The notes under the pieces are model-generated. The model did not search any database. It saw nothing but the letters and a program-made list of their open reading frames with translations, and was not told the DNA's origin. Positions 50,190-61,764 of a DNA stretch of 64,000 bases are shown piece by piece. Source of the DNA: CAWJTV01 sp963845695 (GTDB lineage: Bacteria; Planctomycetota; Planctomycetia; Isosphaerales; Isosphaeraceae); the NCBI GenBank assembly GCA_963845695.1, contig CAWJTQ010000002.1, forward strand, positions 434,001 through 498,000, in the 5' to 3' direction. Within the stretch, counting starts at the first letter, position 1. The number at the start of each line of letters is the position of its first letter. The translations under genes were made by a program, and so were the position numbers.

Positions 50190-51668
50190 TCAAAATCGTG
50201 CTTCTTCAACAGAATCCCCCTCGTGCCAGTCGTTCTCCAACTCTCCCGCCATCCGCGCGAATACCTCGTCCCAGTCTCCCCATCGCTGCTGGCGAAAGAG
50301 CTTCATCGTGGGATACCACGGGCTGTCATCCCGTCCGGACATCCATCGCCAGTCCGCGGCAAACGGTAGCGCGACCCAGACCGGTACGCCCAGAGCGCCG
50401 GCCAGATGCGCCAGCGCCGTATCCGGGGCGATCACGAGGTCGAGGTTCATGACGGCGGCGGCGGTGTCCATGAAGTCGCCCAGCCCGCCGCTGAGGTCGG
50501 TCACGGCGAACCGGCCCGCGATGTCGCCGAGCTGTTCGCTCCCATACCCTTTTTGCAGGCTGAAGAGGCGGATTCCGGCCCGTCGTGCGATCGGCTGGAA
50601 CTGAGTCAGTCGGAACGATCGCGCGCGATCGCGGGTATTCTGAGGATTGCCCTGCCAGGCGATGCCGACCAGAAGCTCATCGGAGGAAGCCATCGGGTCG
50701 CGCCACCGCTGGAGGAGTGCCTCATCGGGAAAGACGTACGGGACTTCGGCCGGGATGGTCGCCAGCGTGGTGCCGAAGATGTGCGGAAGGCTCATCAGCG
50801 GAGCGTAGACCTCGAAATCGGGAGAGCCTTCGCCCTCGACAACCACCTGGTCGACGCCGGGACAGGTCGCCAGTAGTCGGGCCAGCGGCCGTCCGCAGGT
50901 GACGATCGCTCGGCCGCCCCGCTGATGGACCAGCGGCGCGTATCGGATGAACTGCAAGGCATCGCCCAGCCCATGGTCGGCATAGAGGAGGATCGTTCGA
51001 CCGTCGAGCCGACGGCCGTCCCACAGCGGCTGGCGGAACTCCGGTATGGCGTATTGGCGGCACTTCAGCCGCCATTCGTACTCGGGCCATCCCCGCTCGA
51101 AGTCTCCCAGCTCGAGCCAGGCGAGGGCCCGGCTCAGGTGGACGTCGGCATGGCCCAGATGAATACCTAACGCATGGTCATAGCACTCCAGGGCCTCGGC
51201 CAGTCGCCGCTGGCTGCGCAGCGAGTTGCCCAGGTTGTTGTGGGCCTCGGTATAGTCCGGTTTCAGACGAACCGCCTGGCGATAGCAGGTCTCGGCCTCA
51301 CCGAGCTCGCCACGCTCGTGGAGCGCATTGCCGAGGTTGTTGTGGGCTTCGGCGTAATCGGGCTTGAGGACCAACGCCCGACGGATTGAAACGATGGACT
51401 CGTCACTCCGGCCGATGCCATGAAGCGCGATCCCGAGGTTGTTGAGGGCCTCGGGGAACTCCGGCACCAACCGGATCGCCTCCCGATAGCTGGCCACCGC
51501 CTCGGGGAGCCGGCCCTGGAGATGCTTGACCGCGCCCAGCATATACCATGCGTGGGCAACGGGCGGGTGCTGCTGGACGATCATCCGATAAATCCGCTCG
51601 GCCCGAGAGATGTCGCCGGTCTGAAAGGCGTCCCACGCGGCCGAGAGCGCATCATTGATCGTTTCCAT
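50190..51668 (-). CDS. TPR-glycosyltransferase (GT9-like) fusion
   Basis: 492 residues from ATG 51668. The first ~200 residues hold five to six TPR units with AEAHNNLGNAL-type repeats. The C-terminal half resembles GT-B heptosyltransferase-like domains: ILLYADHGLGDALQFIRY, VGIAWQGNP and VIAPDTALAHLAGALGVPVW. The acceptor is unknown; TPR-GT fusions of this kind are thought to glycosylate proteins or envelope components. The frame is open to 51812 but that extension is not protein-like. Confidence 0.8.
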   Translation of the reverse strand: METINDALSAAWDAFQTGDISRAERIYRMIVQQHPPVAHAWYMLGAVKHLQGRLPEAVASYREAIRLVPEFPEALNNLGIALHGIGRSDESIVSIRRALVLKPDYAEAHNNLGNALHERGELGEAETCYRQAVRLKPDYTEAHNNLGNSLRSQRRLAEALECYDHALGIHLGHADVHLSRALAWLELGDFERGWPEYEWRLKCRQYAIPEFRQPLWDGRRLDGRTILLYADHGLGDALQFIRYAPLVHQRGGRAIVTCGRPLARLLATCPGVDQVVVEGEGSPDFEVYAPLMSLPHIFGTTLATIPAEVPYVFPDEALLQRWRDPMASSDELLVGIAWQGNPQNTRDRARSFRLTQFQPIARRAGIRLFSLQKGYGSEQLGDIAGRFAVTDLSGGLGDFMDTAAAVMNLDLVIAPDTALAHLAGALGVPVWVALPFAADWRWMSGRDDSPWYPTMKLFRQQRWGDWDEVFARMAGELENDWHEGDSVEEARF

Positions 51669-52149
51669 GGAGTCCTCGTCCCGGATCGTCCCCTTTGCCC
51701 CACCCGTGACGGTCTGGCGCAAGCCCGCATATTCTCGATGAGCGATCACCAGCCCGGAGTTCGAACCCTCTTTCCATCCTTTGACTTTACGATTTTTCTC
51801 GGTGGGAACCATGCGAATCTGGTAGACTCCAGTCCAGGAGCGGTCGGTTCCCGAGCTTCGTGATGGTCAGAGTGATTGCGTGATCCGAGCCGGCGGGTCG
51901 GGACGACGAGACTGATTTGCAGTGAAAGGGAAGTCGCTGGGCGGAATCGTCCGTCACGGGCATGACGCCCCACAAAATGAAGAATCGGCACATCAGTTGC
52001 TGGTGATTCTTAACACACGATCGCGGGCCGTGCTCGGAACGGGCGGCCCGATGAGGCAGTCCGGCGGCGTGCGAGGCCGCCGGGCCGAAGACTGGGCCCT
52101 GGTCCTCGAGGAAGTAGGGCCGCTCAGTTAGACCTTGAGAGCACTCGGG
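51669..52149. other. Divergent intergenic region
   Basis: About 480 bp between the glycosyltransferase (minus) and the YbdK-like gene (plus). Probably two promoters; no gene seen. Confidence 0.5.
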
Positions 52150-53403
52150 ATGCCGGAAGAGACACGGATGAGATGCGAGCCCAGTTTCCACGGCAACGCT
52201 TGGCCCACGCTCGGTGTGGAGGTCGAGCTGCAACTGGTGGATGCCGAGTCGCTGGCGTTGCGGAGCGCTATCGCCGAGGTGTTGGCCGAGTTGCCTCCTG
52301 ACCTGCACGATTCGGTCAAGCCCGAGTTCATGCAATGCTATGTGGAGATCAACACGGGTGTCTGCCGGACGGTTGATGACGTGGAGGCCGACCTGACGCG
52401 GAAGATCCGGGCCGTCGAGTATGCCGCCGACCGGCGCGGGGTCCGACTGTTCTGGGCGGCGACGCACCCGTTCTCGCGGTGGCGGGACCAGGAGATCACG
52501 CCCAACGAGCGGTACTACAGACTGGCCGACTGGCTGCAAGAGACCGTGGTGCGTCCCGTGACGTTTGGGCTGCATGTCCATGTGGGTGTTGATTCGGGCG
52601 ATAAAGCCATTCGGGTCGGTCATCGGATTCAGCGGTACTTGCCGGTGCTGCTGGCCATGTCGGCCAACAGCCCGTTCTGGCATGGGCGGATCACCGGGCA
52701 CCATGCCCACCGCATCGAGGTCCTGGAGGGATTTCCGACGGGCGGGCTGATGCCGGCGCTGGGGTCGTGGGCGGAATATCTCGAGCTCGTTTCTCAGATG
52801 ACTGAGGCAGGGTTCATCGACTCGCATCGGGAGCTGTGGTGGGACGTGCGGCCCAACGCCGAGAACGGCACGATCGAGATCCGCATCTGCGACATGCCGG
52901 CCGATCTACCCGATCTGCTGGGCCTGACGGCGATGATTCAGTGCCTCGTCCATTCGCTCTCCGACGAGATCGACCGTGGGACGACCGTGCCGGAACCTCA
53001 CCCGCTGATGTTGCGTCAGAATCGCTGGCGAGCCTGCCGATCCGGCCTGGGGGCAGAACTGGTCAACCCCAACACGATGGAATCGCTCCCCGCGCGCCGG
53101 GTTGCCGAAGAGTTGATTCGTCGGCTCCGCAAGCTGTCCGGATTGCTGGGCTGCCGGCGGCACCTCGGCCACGGCTTCGACATGACGGCGCGCCCCACTG
53201 GCTCCCAACGTCAACTGACCCTCTATGAGGAGGTTGGCGATCTGACCGAGATGGTTCGTCGGCTGGTCCTGCGGAGCCGGCTCTCGGCAGGACACGGCGA
53301 GTGGTCGTCCTCCGACCCGCTGGCCGGATTCGATCGGAAAACCGGCGGGTGGCTGGCCACGCCTTGTCGACCGCCTTTGCCTCCTAGCGTGCCGATGATT
53401 TGA
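52150..53403 (+). CDS. YbdK-type carboxylate-amine ligase (GCS2 family)
   Basis: 417 residues from ATG 52150 (TTG 52135 or ATG 52171 are alternatives). GCS2 motifs: TLGVEVELQLVDAES (Glu metal ligands), QCYVEINTGVC, FGLHVHVGV and NGTIEIRICDMP. The family forms gamma-glutamyl or similar amide bonds from ATP, and YbdK itself is a weak glutamate-cysteine ligase. The natural substrate here is not known. No neighbouring glutathione-type gene is present. The frame is intact. Confidence 0.85.
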   Translation: MPEETRMRCEPSFHGNAWPTLGVEVELQLVDAESLALRSAIAEVLAELPPDLHDSVKPEFMQCYVEINTGVCRTVDDVEADLTRKIRAVEYAADRRGVRLFWAATHPFSRWRDQEITPNERYYRLADWLQETVVRPVTFGLHVHVGVDSGDKAIRVGHRIQRYLPVLLAMSANSPFWHGRITGHHAHRIEVLEGFPTGGLMPALGSWAEYLELVSQMTEAGFIDSHRELWWDVRPNAENGTIEIRICDMPADLPDLLGLTAMIQCLVHSLSDEIDRGTTVPEPHPLMLRQNRWRACRSGLGAELVNPNTMESLPARRVAEELIRRLRKLSGLLGCRRHLGHGFDMTARPTGSQRQLTLYEEVGDLTEMVRRLVLRSRLSAGHGEWSSSDPLAGFDRKTGGWLATPCRPPLPPSVPMI

Positions 53404-53443
53404 ACGGGGAGTGCGCGATCAGACCAGGTGCGAGGTATCCGCT

Positions 53444-55511
53444 TCAGGGCAGGATTCGCATCCCGACCGCGGTGTTCAGCTCGAGCTCGCTCCGCCGATG
53501 CTTGACCAGCGCCGCGAAGCATCGGCGATCGACCACGTCATACTTGTGCATGGCATCCAAGACCTCGTCCAATCCGATCTCGCCGGCTTCGTAGCGGCGT
53601 TGGGCCGCCTCGCGGTACCGCGAGGCGGCCTGCATCTCCTTCTCGAGCGTCGCAGGGTCCATGAGAGTCGACCGGCACTCCCGATGGCATTGCTCGACCT
53701 GCGACTTGATGTGTTTCTCCATCTCAGCGATCTGTACCTGAGTTTGCTTCGCATTGAGCTCCGCGCGAACGACATTGGCTCGCTGGGGGATGTCTTCCGT
53801 CGGTTGACCCTGGCGCGCGTCTGCGGACCTTTTCCTCAAAGAGTTGCTGTCGCGCGGCGATCAGATCGGAAAGGGATCGGTCCCATCCGAGGCGTAACGC
53901 AGCCAGGACCGGACGGGTCCTCTCGGCGAGTTGGATCACATCGTCGAGGGGAGGAATCGGTCGACTCGTACGCATCGCTTCGGCTTTGAGGAGGTAGAAC
54001 AAGGATTCATCGGGAAGCTCGATGAGCAAGCTGAGGCGGTGCCAGCTCCGATTCAAGATCTCGTGCGCCATATGCGACTGTTTTTCGGCCTCCTCGTAGG
54101 CCGTTTCGCCGAGGATCAGGTCGGCCGGCGATCCGGTTCCCTCTCTTACTCGCGCCCGGATCGCTTCGACGATCCGTCCCCAGGCCCGGTGGTTCTGGCG
54201 CGCTCGCTGAAGGATTTCCTGGGACTCCTGGAGGTCGACGAACATCGTGTAGAGGTTATCGATCTGATTGCGAATGCTGTCCTGCAACTGGGCCTCGGCG
54301 ACAGTGTTGGCCACCCGATCCGATCGCATGCGTGCCTGCCGCTTGTGAGAAACGTCCCGGGGGTAGCTGATGTTGACGTCGTAATGGGGATCGGCGCGGA
54401 GGTTGGCCGTCAGCCGCTCTGCAATCGCGATCGGGATCTCCAGTCGAGTCGCCACGATGGGGAGGTTCTTCTTCATCAAGAGGTCGATCGCGGTTTCCAG
54501 GGTCATCACGCTTGGGGGACGACCCATCACGGAAGGTGCGGTTGGATCGATCTTGTCTCCCGGATGGATTGCTTTGGTACTCTCGGCCGATGGGGCCGAC
54601 GTCCCACTCTCGGAGGTTCGAGCTGCGACGGTCTTGTCGTCCGGGTCCTTCGCGGCCATTGCCATGCCTCCGGCCGCGGCGAGGCCGAGCGCCGCGACCA
54701 CCACCGCTCCGACCATCCATCGAGTCACGAGCATCATCGTCAGGACTCCTTCCATCAGCTCGGCGACGGCCGCCGAGATGCCCAGAGAGCCCACTCCACC
54801 CGGGGTGAGCGTCATCGCAGAACGGATCGTCGCGGCGATCAAAGCGGGAGGCACGCCACTCACGGGGAGTCGGGACTCCGGAGTGTTCCGAGGCCGCGCC
54901 AGCACGACTCCGGTCTTGCGGGATAGCCGTACTCGAAGGAGGCTGCGCGCCTTGGCCAGCCGCCCGCGGATCGTGCTTTCCGACACCCGCAGGAGCCCGG
55001 CCGCCGCGTGGTAGGTCATCTCCTCGAGGTAGCACAGGACCACCGGCCCCCGTAGGGGCTCCGGCAGGCCGTCGATCTCTTCGCGGAGGACCGATTGGAT
55101 GTCGTGCCGATCCGCACCATCCCAGTCCAACCGGCCGGCGACCTGCTGCTCGTGCCGACGTCGTCGCGCGGCCGCGACGCGTGCCTTCCGCGCGACCCTC
55201 AAAGCGATCCCGTACAGCCAGGGGCCTAGCGACTCCGGTCGTCCGATTGATCCCGAACCGGCGCGACGGGCCAGGATCAGGAAGGTCGCCTGGAAGGCGT
55301 CTTCGGCGTCGTTCGGATCGGAGAGAACGCGGCGGCAAGCCCGCAGTACCGAGGGCCCATGGCGCACGACCAGCGCTTCGAAGGCGTCTTCGTGGTCATC
55401 GCGATGCGCGAAGAGGTCCAGTAGCTCGGCATCCGTCCTGTGGCCGTACGCGCCATGGGTGAAGAGTGCCCCAAGCTGCCTAAGTCCCCTGCGCGATTGA
55501 ATGCCTACCAT
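53444..55511 (-). CDS. ECF sigma factor fused to TM segment and TolC-like domain, one frameshift
   Basis: About 689 codons. Residues ~25-100 are sigma region 2 (DAEDAFQATFLILARRA) and ~140-195 are region 4 (LCYLEEMTYHAAAGLLRVSE, STIRGRLAKAR). A linker (GVPPALIAATIRSAM) and one hydrophobic segment (RWMVGAVVVAALGLAAAGGM) follow. The rest resembles the helical repeats of TolC-type outer membrane factors: MTLETAIDLLMKKNLPIV, then IRNQIDNLYTMFVDLQESQE. A break near 53815 leads to the last coiled-coil part ending at 53444. ECF factors with long extensions are known in planctomycetes; a TolC-like extension is unusual. Confidence 0.75.
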
Positions 55512-55612
55512 GGCTCTGTCCCCCCCGCGTCGACGTCCGTTCCTCCTCTACTGCCCGGCCAAGGGTGGATCCTCATCAGTTTCTTTCGAGATTCCGGAAG
55601 CTGTCGAAGGCA

Positions 55613-55643
55613 ACAAAAAACCCCGGCTCGGATTCCGGGGTTT
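55613..55643 (-). terminator. Rho-independent terminator after the ferredoxin gene
   Basis: On the minus strand AACCCCGG, a short loop and CCGGGGTTTTTT form a GC stem followed by a T-run. It lies ~65 bp after the ferredoxin stop and ~100 bp before the sigma factor start, so it ends the TPR-cyclophilin-ferredoxin series. Confidence 0.8.
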
Positions 55644-55708
55644 GCGTACAGGGAGGTCCTCCGCCCCAGCCAGGTGGTTCGGCTGGCCGATGCCGGGCTC
55701 CGCGGCCG

Positions 55709-56014
55709 TTACTTCTTCTTCCGGCTCTTGTCGCACGATTCGCCTTCCAGGGCGTCTTTCTTCTCGTTGATCACTGGGCAGAGGGGCGACTGCTCGGCAT
55801 TGAGCGCCGTGAAGTCCTTCCACTCATCGGGCAGGTTGTCTTCGTGGAAGATCGCCTCGACGGGACACTCGGGTACGCACGCCTCGCAGTCGATGCACTC
55901 GTCGGGGTGGATGTAGAGCATCTGAGCCCCTTCGTAGAAACAATCGACCGGGCATACGACCACGCAATCGGTGTATTTGCAGTCGAAGCAGGGCTCGGCG
56001 ACGATGTGAGCCAT
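55709..56014 (-). CDS. 7Fe ferredoxin (FdxA-like)
   Basis: 101 residues from ATG 56014 (MAHIVAEPCFDCKYTDC). The N-terminal cluster block CFDCKYTDCVVVCPVDCFYE and the second block ECIDCEACVPECPVEAI give the Cys sets for one 3Fe-4S and one 4Fe-4S centre, as in FdxA-type ferredoxins. The C-terminus is acidic then Lys-rich. It is a small soluble electron carrier. A strong terminator follows. Confidence 0.9.
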   Translation of the reverse strand: MAHIVAEPCFDCKYTDCVVVCPVDCFYEGAQMLYIHPDECIDCEACVPECPVEAIFHEDNLPDEWKDFTALNAEQSPLCPVINEKKDALEGESCDKSRKKK

Positions 56015-56183
56015 TCGCGACTCCTTATGTCTGACCGGTACGGGACAACGGGACAAGAACCCCAATCCTGCGGTCGGGGGACCGCGGAACTCCGAAGGAA
56101 TCTCGCCGGAGCTCTAGCCATCTTAGAGGCCGCAAACGGGGCGGTCAAGGTCCCGCCCCGGCGACCGATTTCCACCCCAAAGA

Positions 56184-56799
56184 CTACGAACTCTTGGCCT
56201 TCCGCCGAGCGGTCTTGATGGTGACCGGCTCGACCGGGACATTCTTCATTCCGGCGCGCGACGCCCGTCTGCACGTTCGCGATCTTGTCGACCACATCCA
56301 TTCCGCTGATCACCTTGCCGAAGACCGCATAGCCTCCTCGGTAATCGTCGAGCGGGCGGTTGTCGACGTGATTGATGAAGAACTGGCAAGTGGCGGAGTT
56401 CGGATCGTCGGTGCGCGCCATGGCGATCGAGCCCCGGACGTTGCTCAGCCCGTTGCCCGACTCGTTCCGGATCGGTGCCCGCTTGCCCGCTTCCTTTTCA
56501 TTCATCTTCGCGTCGAGCCCGCCGCCCTGGATCATGAAACCTCGCATCACGCGATGGAAGATCAAGTTGTCGTAGAATTTGTCGTTAACGTACTTCAGGA
56601 AGTTCTCGACGGTCCTCGGAGCTTTCTCCGGATCCAGTTCGAGGGTGATCTCGCCCATGGAGGTATCCAGCACCACGATCGGGTGCTTGTCGTCGGCCTG
56701 GGCGAAGGCCGAGCCCGCGCCCAGGGTCAGGCTCGCACCGAGGCCGAGGATCATGATGATGACGATCAGGCTGTGTCTCATCGTTCGTCCTGCTGTCAT
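56184..56799 (-). CDS. Secreted cyclophilin-type peptidyl-prolyl isomerase, one frameshift
   Basis: About 205 codons from ATG 56799 (or 56781). A signal peptide (VIIMILGLGASLTLGAGSAFAQA) precedes the cyclophilin fold: NLIFHRVMRGFMIQGG, SIAMART and NSATCQFFINHVDNRPLDD carry the active-site residues. Near 56257 a one-base shift leads to the natural end (NVPVEPVTIKTARRKAKSS), with stop at 56184. Likely acts in the periplasm on protein folding. It follows the giant TPR gene in the same direction with a 267-bp gap. Confidence 0.85.
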
Positions 56800-57066
56800 G
56801 GCTGAGAATCGCTCCACAAGAAAGAAACCGCATCTGCCGTTGATCCCGTTCATCAACTGTCCAGATGAGGCCGACTCTAACAAACCCCTCGTGGCGCTGT
56901 CGAGTTGGTCTGGTCATTTGTCATGGGTCAGGAAGAGGCGCCCATCGATCCGGTCGTAGGGGGGTCGTGAGACCCGCGCTCAGCCCGCGATCAACATTGA
57001 GCCGACCTTGACCTCCAGGGTTTGGATCCGCACTCCAGAAACCAACGACTCCTGACCCTTGACCAG

Positions 57067-60000
57067 CTAATTCGCACGGACACCTCCGCTGAGATTCTGG
57101 ACGAGGCTTTCCGCCTCGTGGGCCATGGTGGGGTTCATGCGTTCGCGCGCGAGCAGGGCCTTGTTCAGGTGCAGCTTCGCCTTGGAGGCACGGTTGTGGT
57201 CGGCTGCGAGCAGCCTTCCGAAGTGGAAATTGAGGGCGGGGTTTTCCGGGGATTTCTTCAGTCCTTCGAGGTAGGACTGCTCGGCGTCGAGGGTCTGTCC
57301 GATCGATTCCTGGATGGTGCCGAGGGTATCGAAGAACTCGCTGGGCAAGGCGGTCGGGGCGACGTGTTTTTTCAGGTCCATGACGAGCTCCAGGGCTTCC
57401 TGACTGCGGTCGAGGTAGGTGTGGAGGATCCACGCCTTGTTGTTGGCGGCCTCGACGGAATTGGGCTGGACCTTGAGCACGCGCACGTATTGCTCGACGG
57501 CGTTCTTGAAGGTCTCGCGGGCTTTGGCGCGGTCGGACTGACTCTCGGCGATGGCGAGCAGGAGGTCGCCGAGGTTGAGGTGGGCGGCGGGGGTGTCGAG
57601 TTTGTCCGCGGCCTCCCGGGCCAGGGGAAGCGCCAGGTCGAGCTGACCGGCCCTGTGGAAGCCGATGGCCATGGCGAGGATCAGGCGGCCCTTGGCGTCG
57701 CGGCGGCGGACCTCGTCGGCAAGGCGGCGGGCCTCGACCAGGTCGGCCTCGGCGGGAGCCGGGCCCCCGGCGGGCCGCTCCGCCAGCAGTTGGACGAGCT
57801 GGCCGGCCGCGACTCCGTCATCCGGGATGGCCTGGAGGCCGGCCTTGAGGACGGCGATCGCGGCGGCTCGATCCCCCTTCGAGGCGCCGCCCGGGGCCGC
57901 GTCGCTCGGGTGCTTCAGGTGGATCTCGGCCAGGGTATGGTAGGCCTCGGCAAAGGTGGGGTTGTCCTTGATCGCCTGCTCGAGCCGGGCGATCGCTTCG
58001 TGGCGATGAGACTCCTGCTCGCTGGTGGTCGCGCCGGTCTCGGTCATGGCGCGAGCCCAGAGCAACAGGGCGTCAGGTCGGTTCTTCTCGTTGTCCAGCA
58101 CCAGATTCGCCTGGCGGATGCGCCTCGTCGGGCTGGTCGTTCTTGAGCTGGGTCTGCCCGAGCAGGATCCGGAGTTCGAGCTGGCGACGCGGCTCGCGCT
58201 CGCGCTCGAGGGCCTGGGCATAAGCTTCGGCGACCTCGCGGAGCTTGTTCCGCGAGCTGAAGAGTCGGGCTCGCAACAAGGGCCCGAGGATCGACGTCTG
58301 GGCCGCCTCATCGATCTGGTAGGTGATGGCGATGGCCCGGGCGAAGTCGCCCTTCTGCGCCGCCATTTCGCATTCGGCATGGAGGAAGGCCAGGGCATTG
58401 GGATAACGGGTGCGGAACTCGCCGATCATGGCGGTTGCCCGGTCATTGAGCTGCTGCTGGCGATCGGCCTGGTTCCGCGCGCCGGCCTCGGCGGCCTCCA
58501 GCGAAACGACCTGGACCAGCGCCGCCGCCAGGTTTGATTCGTCCGGGAACTCCTGGTGGAGCTCGGTGAGGAGCTGCTCGGCCCGCTCGTACTGCTTTTG
58601 CTCGCGGTACTTCTCGACCAGCAGGCGGCGGAACGGCCCCTTGGGGTCCTCCTTGGCCTTGGTCTCGACGAACCTCAGCGCACCTTGGGGATCGCCCGCA
58701 GCGACCAAGGCGAGGTATTTGGCCTGGACCAGCTCATACGCCGTCGGCCGCATTTCCAGGCCCGTGTCAAGAACCTTCAGGGCACGCTTCAGGGCGTCGG
58801 TGGCGGGCGGGGTCTCATTCTCGACCGCGGCCAGCATCAGGTAGAAGACCGCCGGTGGCTTGTCCTTCGGGTCCTTGAGTGTCAGTTCGATCGCCTTGTG
58901 GAGGATGACCGCGGCTTCGGCGTGCTGCTTGGCACGGAGCAGGATCAAGGACCGCGTGACCACGGCCGACGGGTTGGTCGGCTGGACGCGCAGGACGTAG
59001 TCGATCTGGGCCAGGGCGGGCCCGGTCTCCCCTTGCTGGCGATAGTAGCTGGCGCCTCGGACGCGCTCCTCGGCCGAGGGCGGCTGTTTGGGATCGTTGA
59101 GGATCGCGGCGATCTCACGCCGGGCCATCGGCCACTGACCTTTGTTGATGTAGGCCGAGATCAGCATCCAGCGGTTGCGGCGGGAGAGCGTGGCGGTCTG
59201 GCTGCTCTGTTTGAGCTCCTCGAACCGGCGGATGGCGTCGTCGAAGTCGCGAGTCTGAAACGAGAGGTTCGCCAGTGCCGACTGGGCGGCGCCCAGAAGG
59301 GTGGTCCCGGTGTCGACCTCCTTGACCGGCTTGTCGCGGACGATCTCTTCGAGGGCCCTGGCGGCCTCGGCGACGGCGCCGGTGCGGCCGTCGAGCTGAG
59401 CTTTCCAGAACTGGACGACCTTGTTCTCGGGGTCCTTCTTCAGGGCCTCATTGAAGTGTTCGAGGGCCTCGCCGTTCTTTCCTCGCTTGAAAGCAATCTG
59501 GGCGTCGATGATGTCGGCAACCGCGGCTTCTTTCCATCGCGCCCGGATCTGGGCGGCGATCGTTGCGGCCTCGTCGATCCGGTTGAGTTCCAGCTCTAGA
59601 GCCGCAAGCTGGACCCAGGGTTCGGAGCTGTCGGAGCGATCCGCGATCCCTCTAAGCAGCTCGCGGGCCTTGTCCAGGTCCTTGAGCTCCTCGGCCTGGA
59701 TCTGGGCACGCAGGATCACGACCTTGACGCTGTCGGGCTGGTCGCGGAGGAAATCTTCGAGGATTTGATCGGCTTCCTTGGGCTTCTTGTCCTTGACCCG
59801 GAGGGAGGCCTCGAGACTGGCGAGCTCGGCACTGCGCGGATACTTCGAACGGGCCTGGCGGAGGAGGTCTTGTGCCTCGGTCTTCTTTCCCGTCTCCTGG
59901 AGGATCAGGATGGCCAGTTGCTCGGCGGCTTCACCCCCCTTGCCTTGAGAGCGCAACGGCTGGAGCCGCTTCAGGGCCTGGTCGTATCGGCCGAGCTGGA

Positions 60001-61764
60001 CGTCAATCTGCGCCAGCCTGATGATGGCCGTGGGAGTTGTGGCTTGCCCGGCAGCGACGCGCCTTGTCGAACTCGTCGACGGCTTTCTTCAGGTCGTCGG
60101 GGCTCCGCCGGGCCTGATAGAGCTCGCCGCGGAGCAGGTGGAGGGTTCCCTCCAGGTCGCGTGGGAGGTTGCCCTGATCGACCTGCTGGAGCAGCGCTCG
60201 CACGATGGGTTCGGCTTCCTCAGGATAGCCGGCCTGGAGGATCGTCCAGGCGGCCCACAACTGGTACTGAGGTTCGAGACTGCCGAGGCGCATCGCGTTC
60301 TGGAGGTACTGGCGGCCGAGGTTCGGCTCCTGGGCCAGGACCAGGGCCACGCCGTACCGCGCCTGGGCCTCGGCGAGCTCAGGCAGCGCGGTGGCCGCGG
60401 CCTTGAGATGGGCCAGGGCGCTGACACGGAGCTTCGCCGGAGTGGCCGGCGCCGCCGGAGTGGCCGCGTCGGAGCTTGCTGCCTCACGGACCAGGCCCGA
60501 GCGGTCGAGATCGATCGAGCCGGCGAACAGGTGGCCCAACGCCTGGAACCGTGGTAGCTGGCAGTCCAGGAGCGCCTGGATGTGGGGATCTGCTTTGGCG
60601 AATCGCTGGGCGTCTTCGACCTGGGCCAGGATCATCTCGGTGGCCACCGTGTGCAGCGCCATCACCAGTTGCGGATCCGCGCGTCGCGGCCCTTGGGCCT
60701 GAACGGTCTGCAACGCCCGGTTGATGACCTCCAGGCAGCGATCGGGCTGCCGGCGGAACCGAAGGTGGTCGGCGTAGGACCAGTAGGTCTGAAGGTCCGG
60801 CTGCCGCCCTTCGGCGAGGGCCTGCTGGAAGACCGAGTCCAGATCGACCTCGATCGCGTCGACCAGGCCGTCGACCGCCTTTTGGCCCTTGGGTGGGAGC
60901 TTCGTCGACCGCGCCGTGAGTGCCTTCTGGGTTTGCTCCAGCAGCAGCCGGAGGCGGGCTACGCGCGTCGGAGGCATCTCCTCGGGCTTGCCCAATCCCT
61001 TGACCTGCTCCAAGAGCTTGCCAACCTGGCTGGATAGCTGTTCCCATCGGGGTTCGCGACGGATCTCCATCGCCGTGAGACGGAGCCGGGCAAAGCGGTC
61101 AGCGGGATCCGGATCGTCGGCCGTCGGCATCGCTCGGGCTTCGGCCAGGGCTGCGATCCGCGCCGTATCGTCCCCGATCAGGTCGGCCAGCTTGCGCGCG
61201 AATCCAGAGCCGGCGCACCGGCGAAGCTTTAACCTTGTTCAGGACATCGAGATGCCGTTTGATTTCCGGAATGTTGGGAGTGCGCTCCTCCAGCGCCTCC
61301 GCGGCCAGGGCGTAATGGGCATCGGCGTCCTCCGGCTCAACGTTCAGCAGTTCCTTGGCCCAGTAAACCGAGTCGGTCGCCAGATCCTGAACCATCGCGT
61401 CCTCGAGGAGCAGCTTGCGGGGGCCCTTCAGGGCCTTGTCGAACTTGACCGCGCTGGCCAGATTCCCGAGCGCCGCACTACGCATGGCGGCTTGCTTCTC
61501 GGCGGGAGCCTGCCGCGCCCACTCGCGGTAAAGGCCCGCCAACTCCTCGTAGATCGCGGCGTTCCGACTATCGATCTGGATCGCCTGCTTGAAAAGGATC
61601 TCGGCATCCGCGAAGCGACCGGCTTCCTGGGCTGCCCTCGCGAGTTTCAGCGTGCCCTGAGAGGATCGCGGCGCGAGCGTCATGATGATGGCGCAGACAC
61701 CGATCAGGGCCACGACCACGAACAGCCCCGAAAGGATCAGCAAAGGTTTCCAGCGAACGGTCAT
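57067..61764 (-). CDS. Giant TPR protein with N-terminal membrane anchor, three frameshifts
   Basis: About 1566 codons. The start at ATG 61764 is fixed by AAAGGAGG eight bases upstream. One TM helix (LLILSGLFVVVALIGVCAII) follows at residues ~7-28, and the remainder is a series of TPR-like helical pairs (for example AQEAGRFADAEILFKQAIQI, NEALKKDPENKVVQFWKAQL, DNPTFAEAYHTLAEIHLKHP). Breaks near 61195, 60050 and 58115 interrupt the frame; TPR sequence resumes each time. With no enzymatic domain it is presumably a membrane-tethered scaffold facing the periplasm. It is the largest gene of the window. Confidence 0.8.

Noticed and set aside
51750..51775. tRNA-like GTTCGAACCC
   Set aside because: Flanking sequence cannot form D-arm, anticodon arm or acceptor stem.
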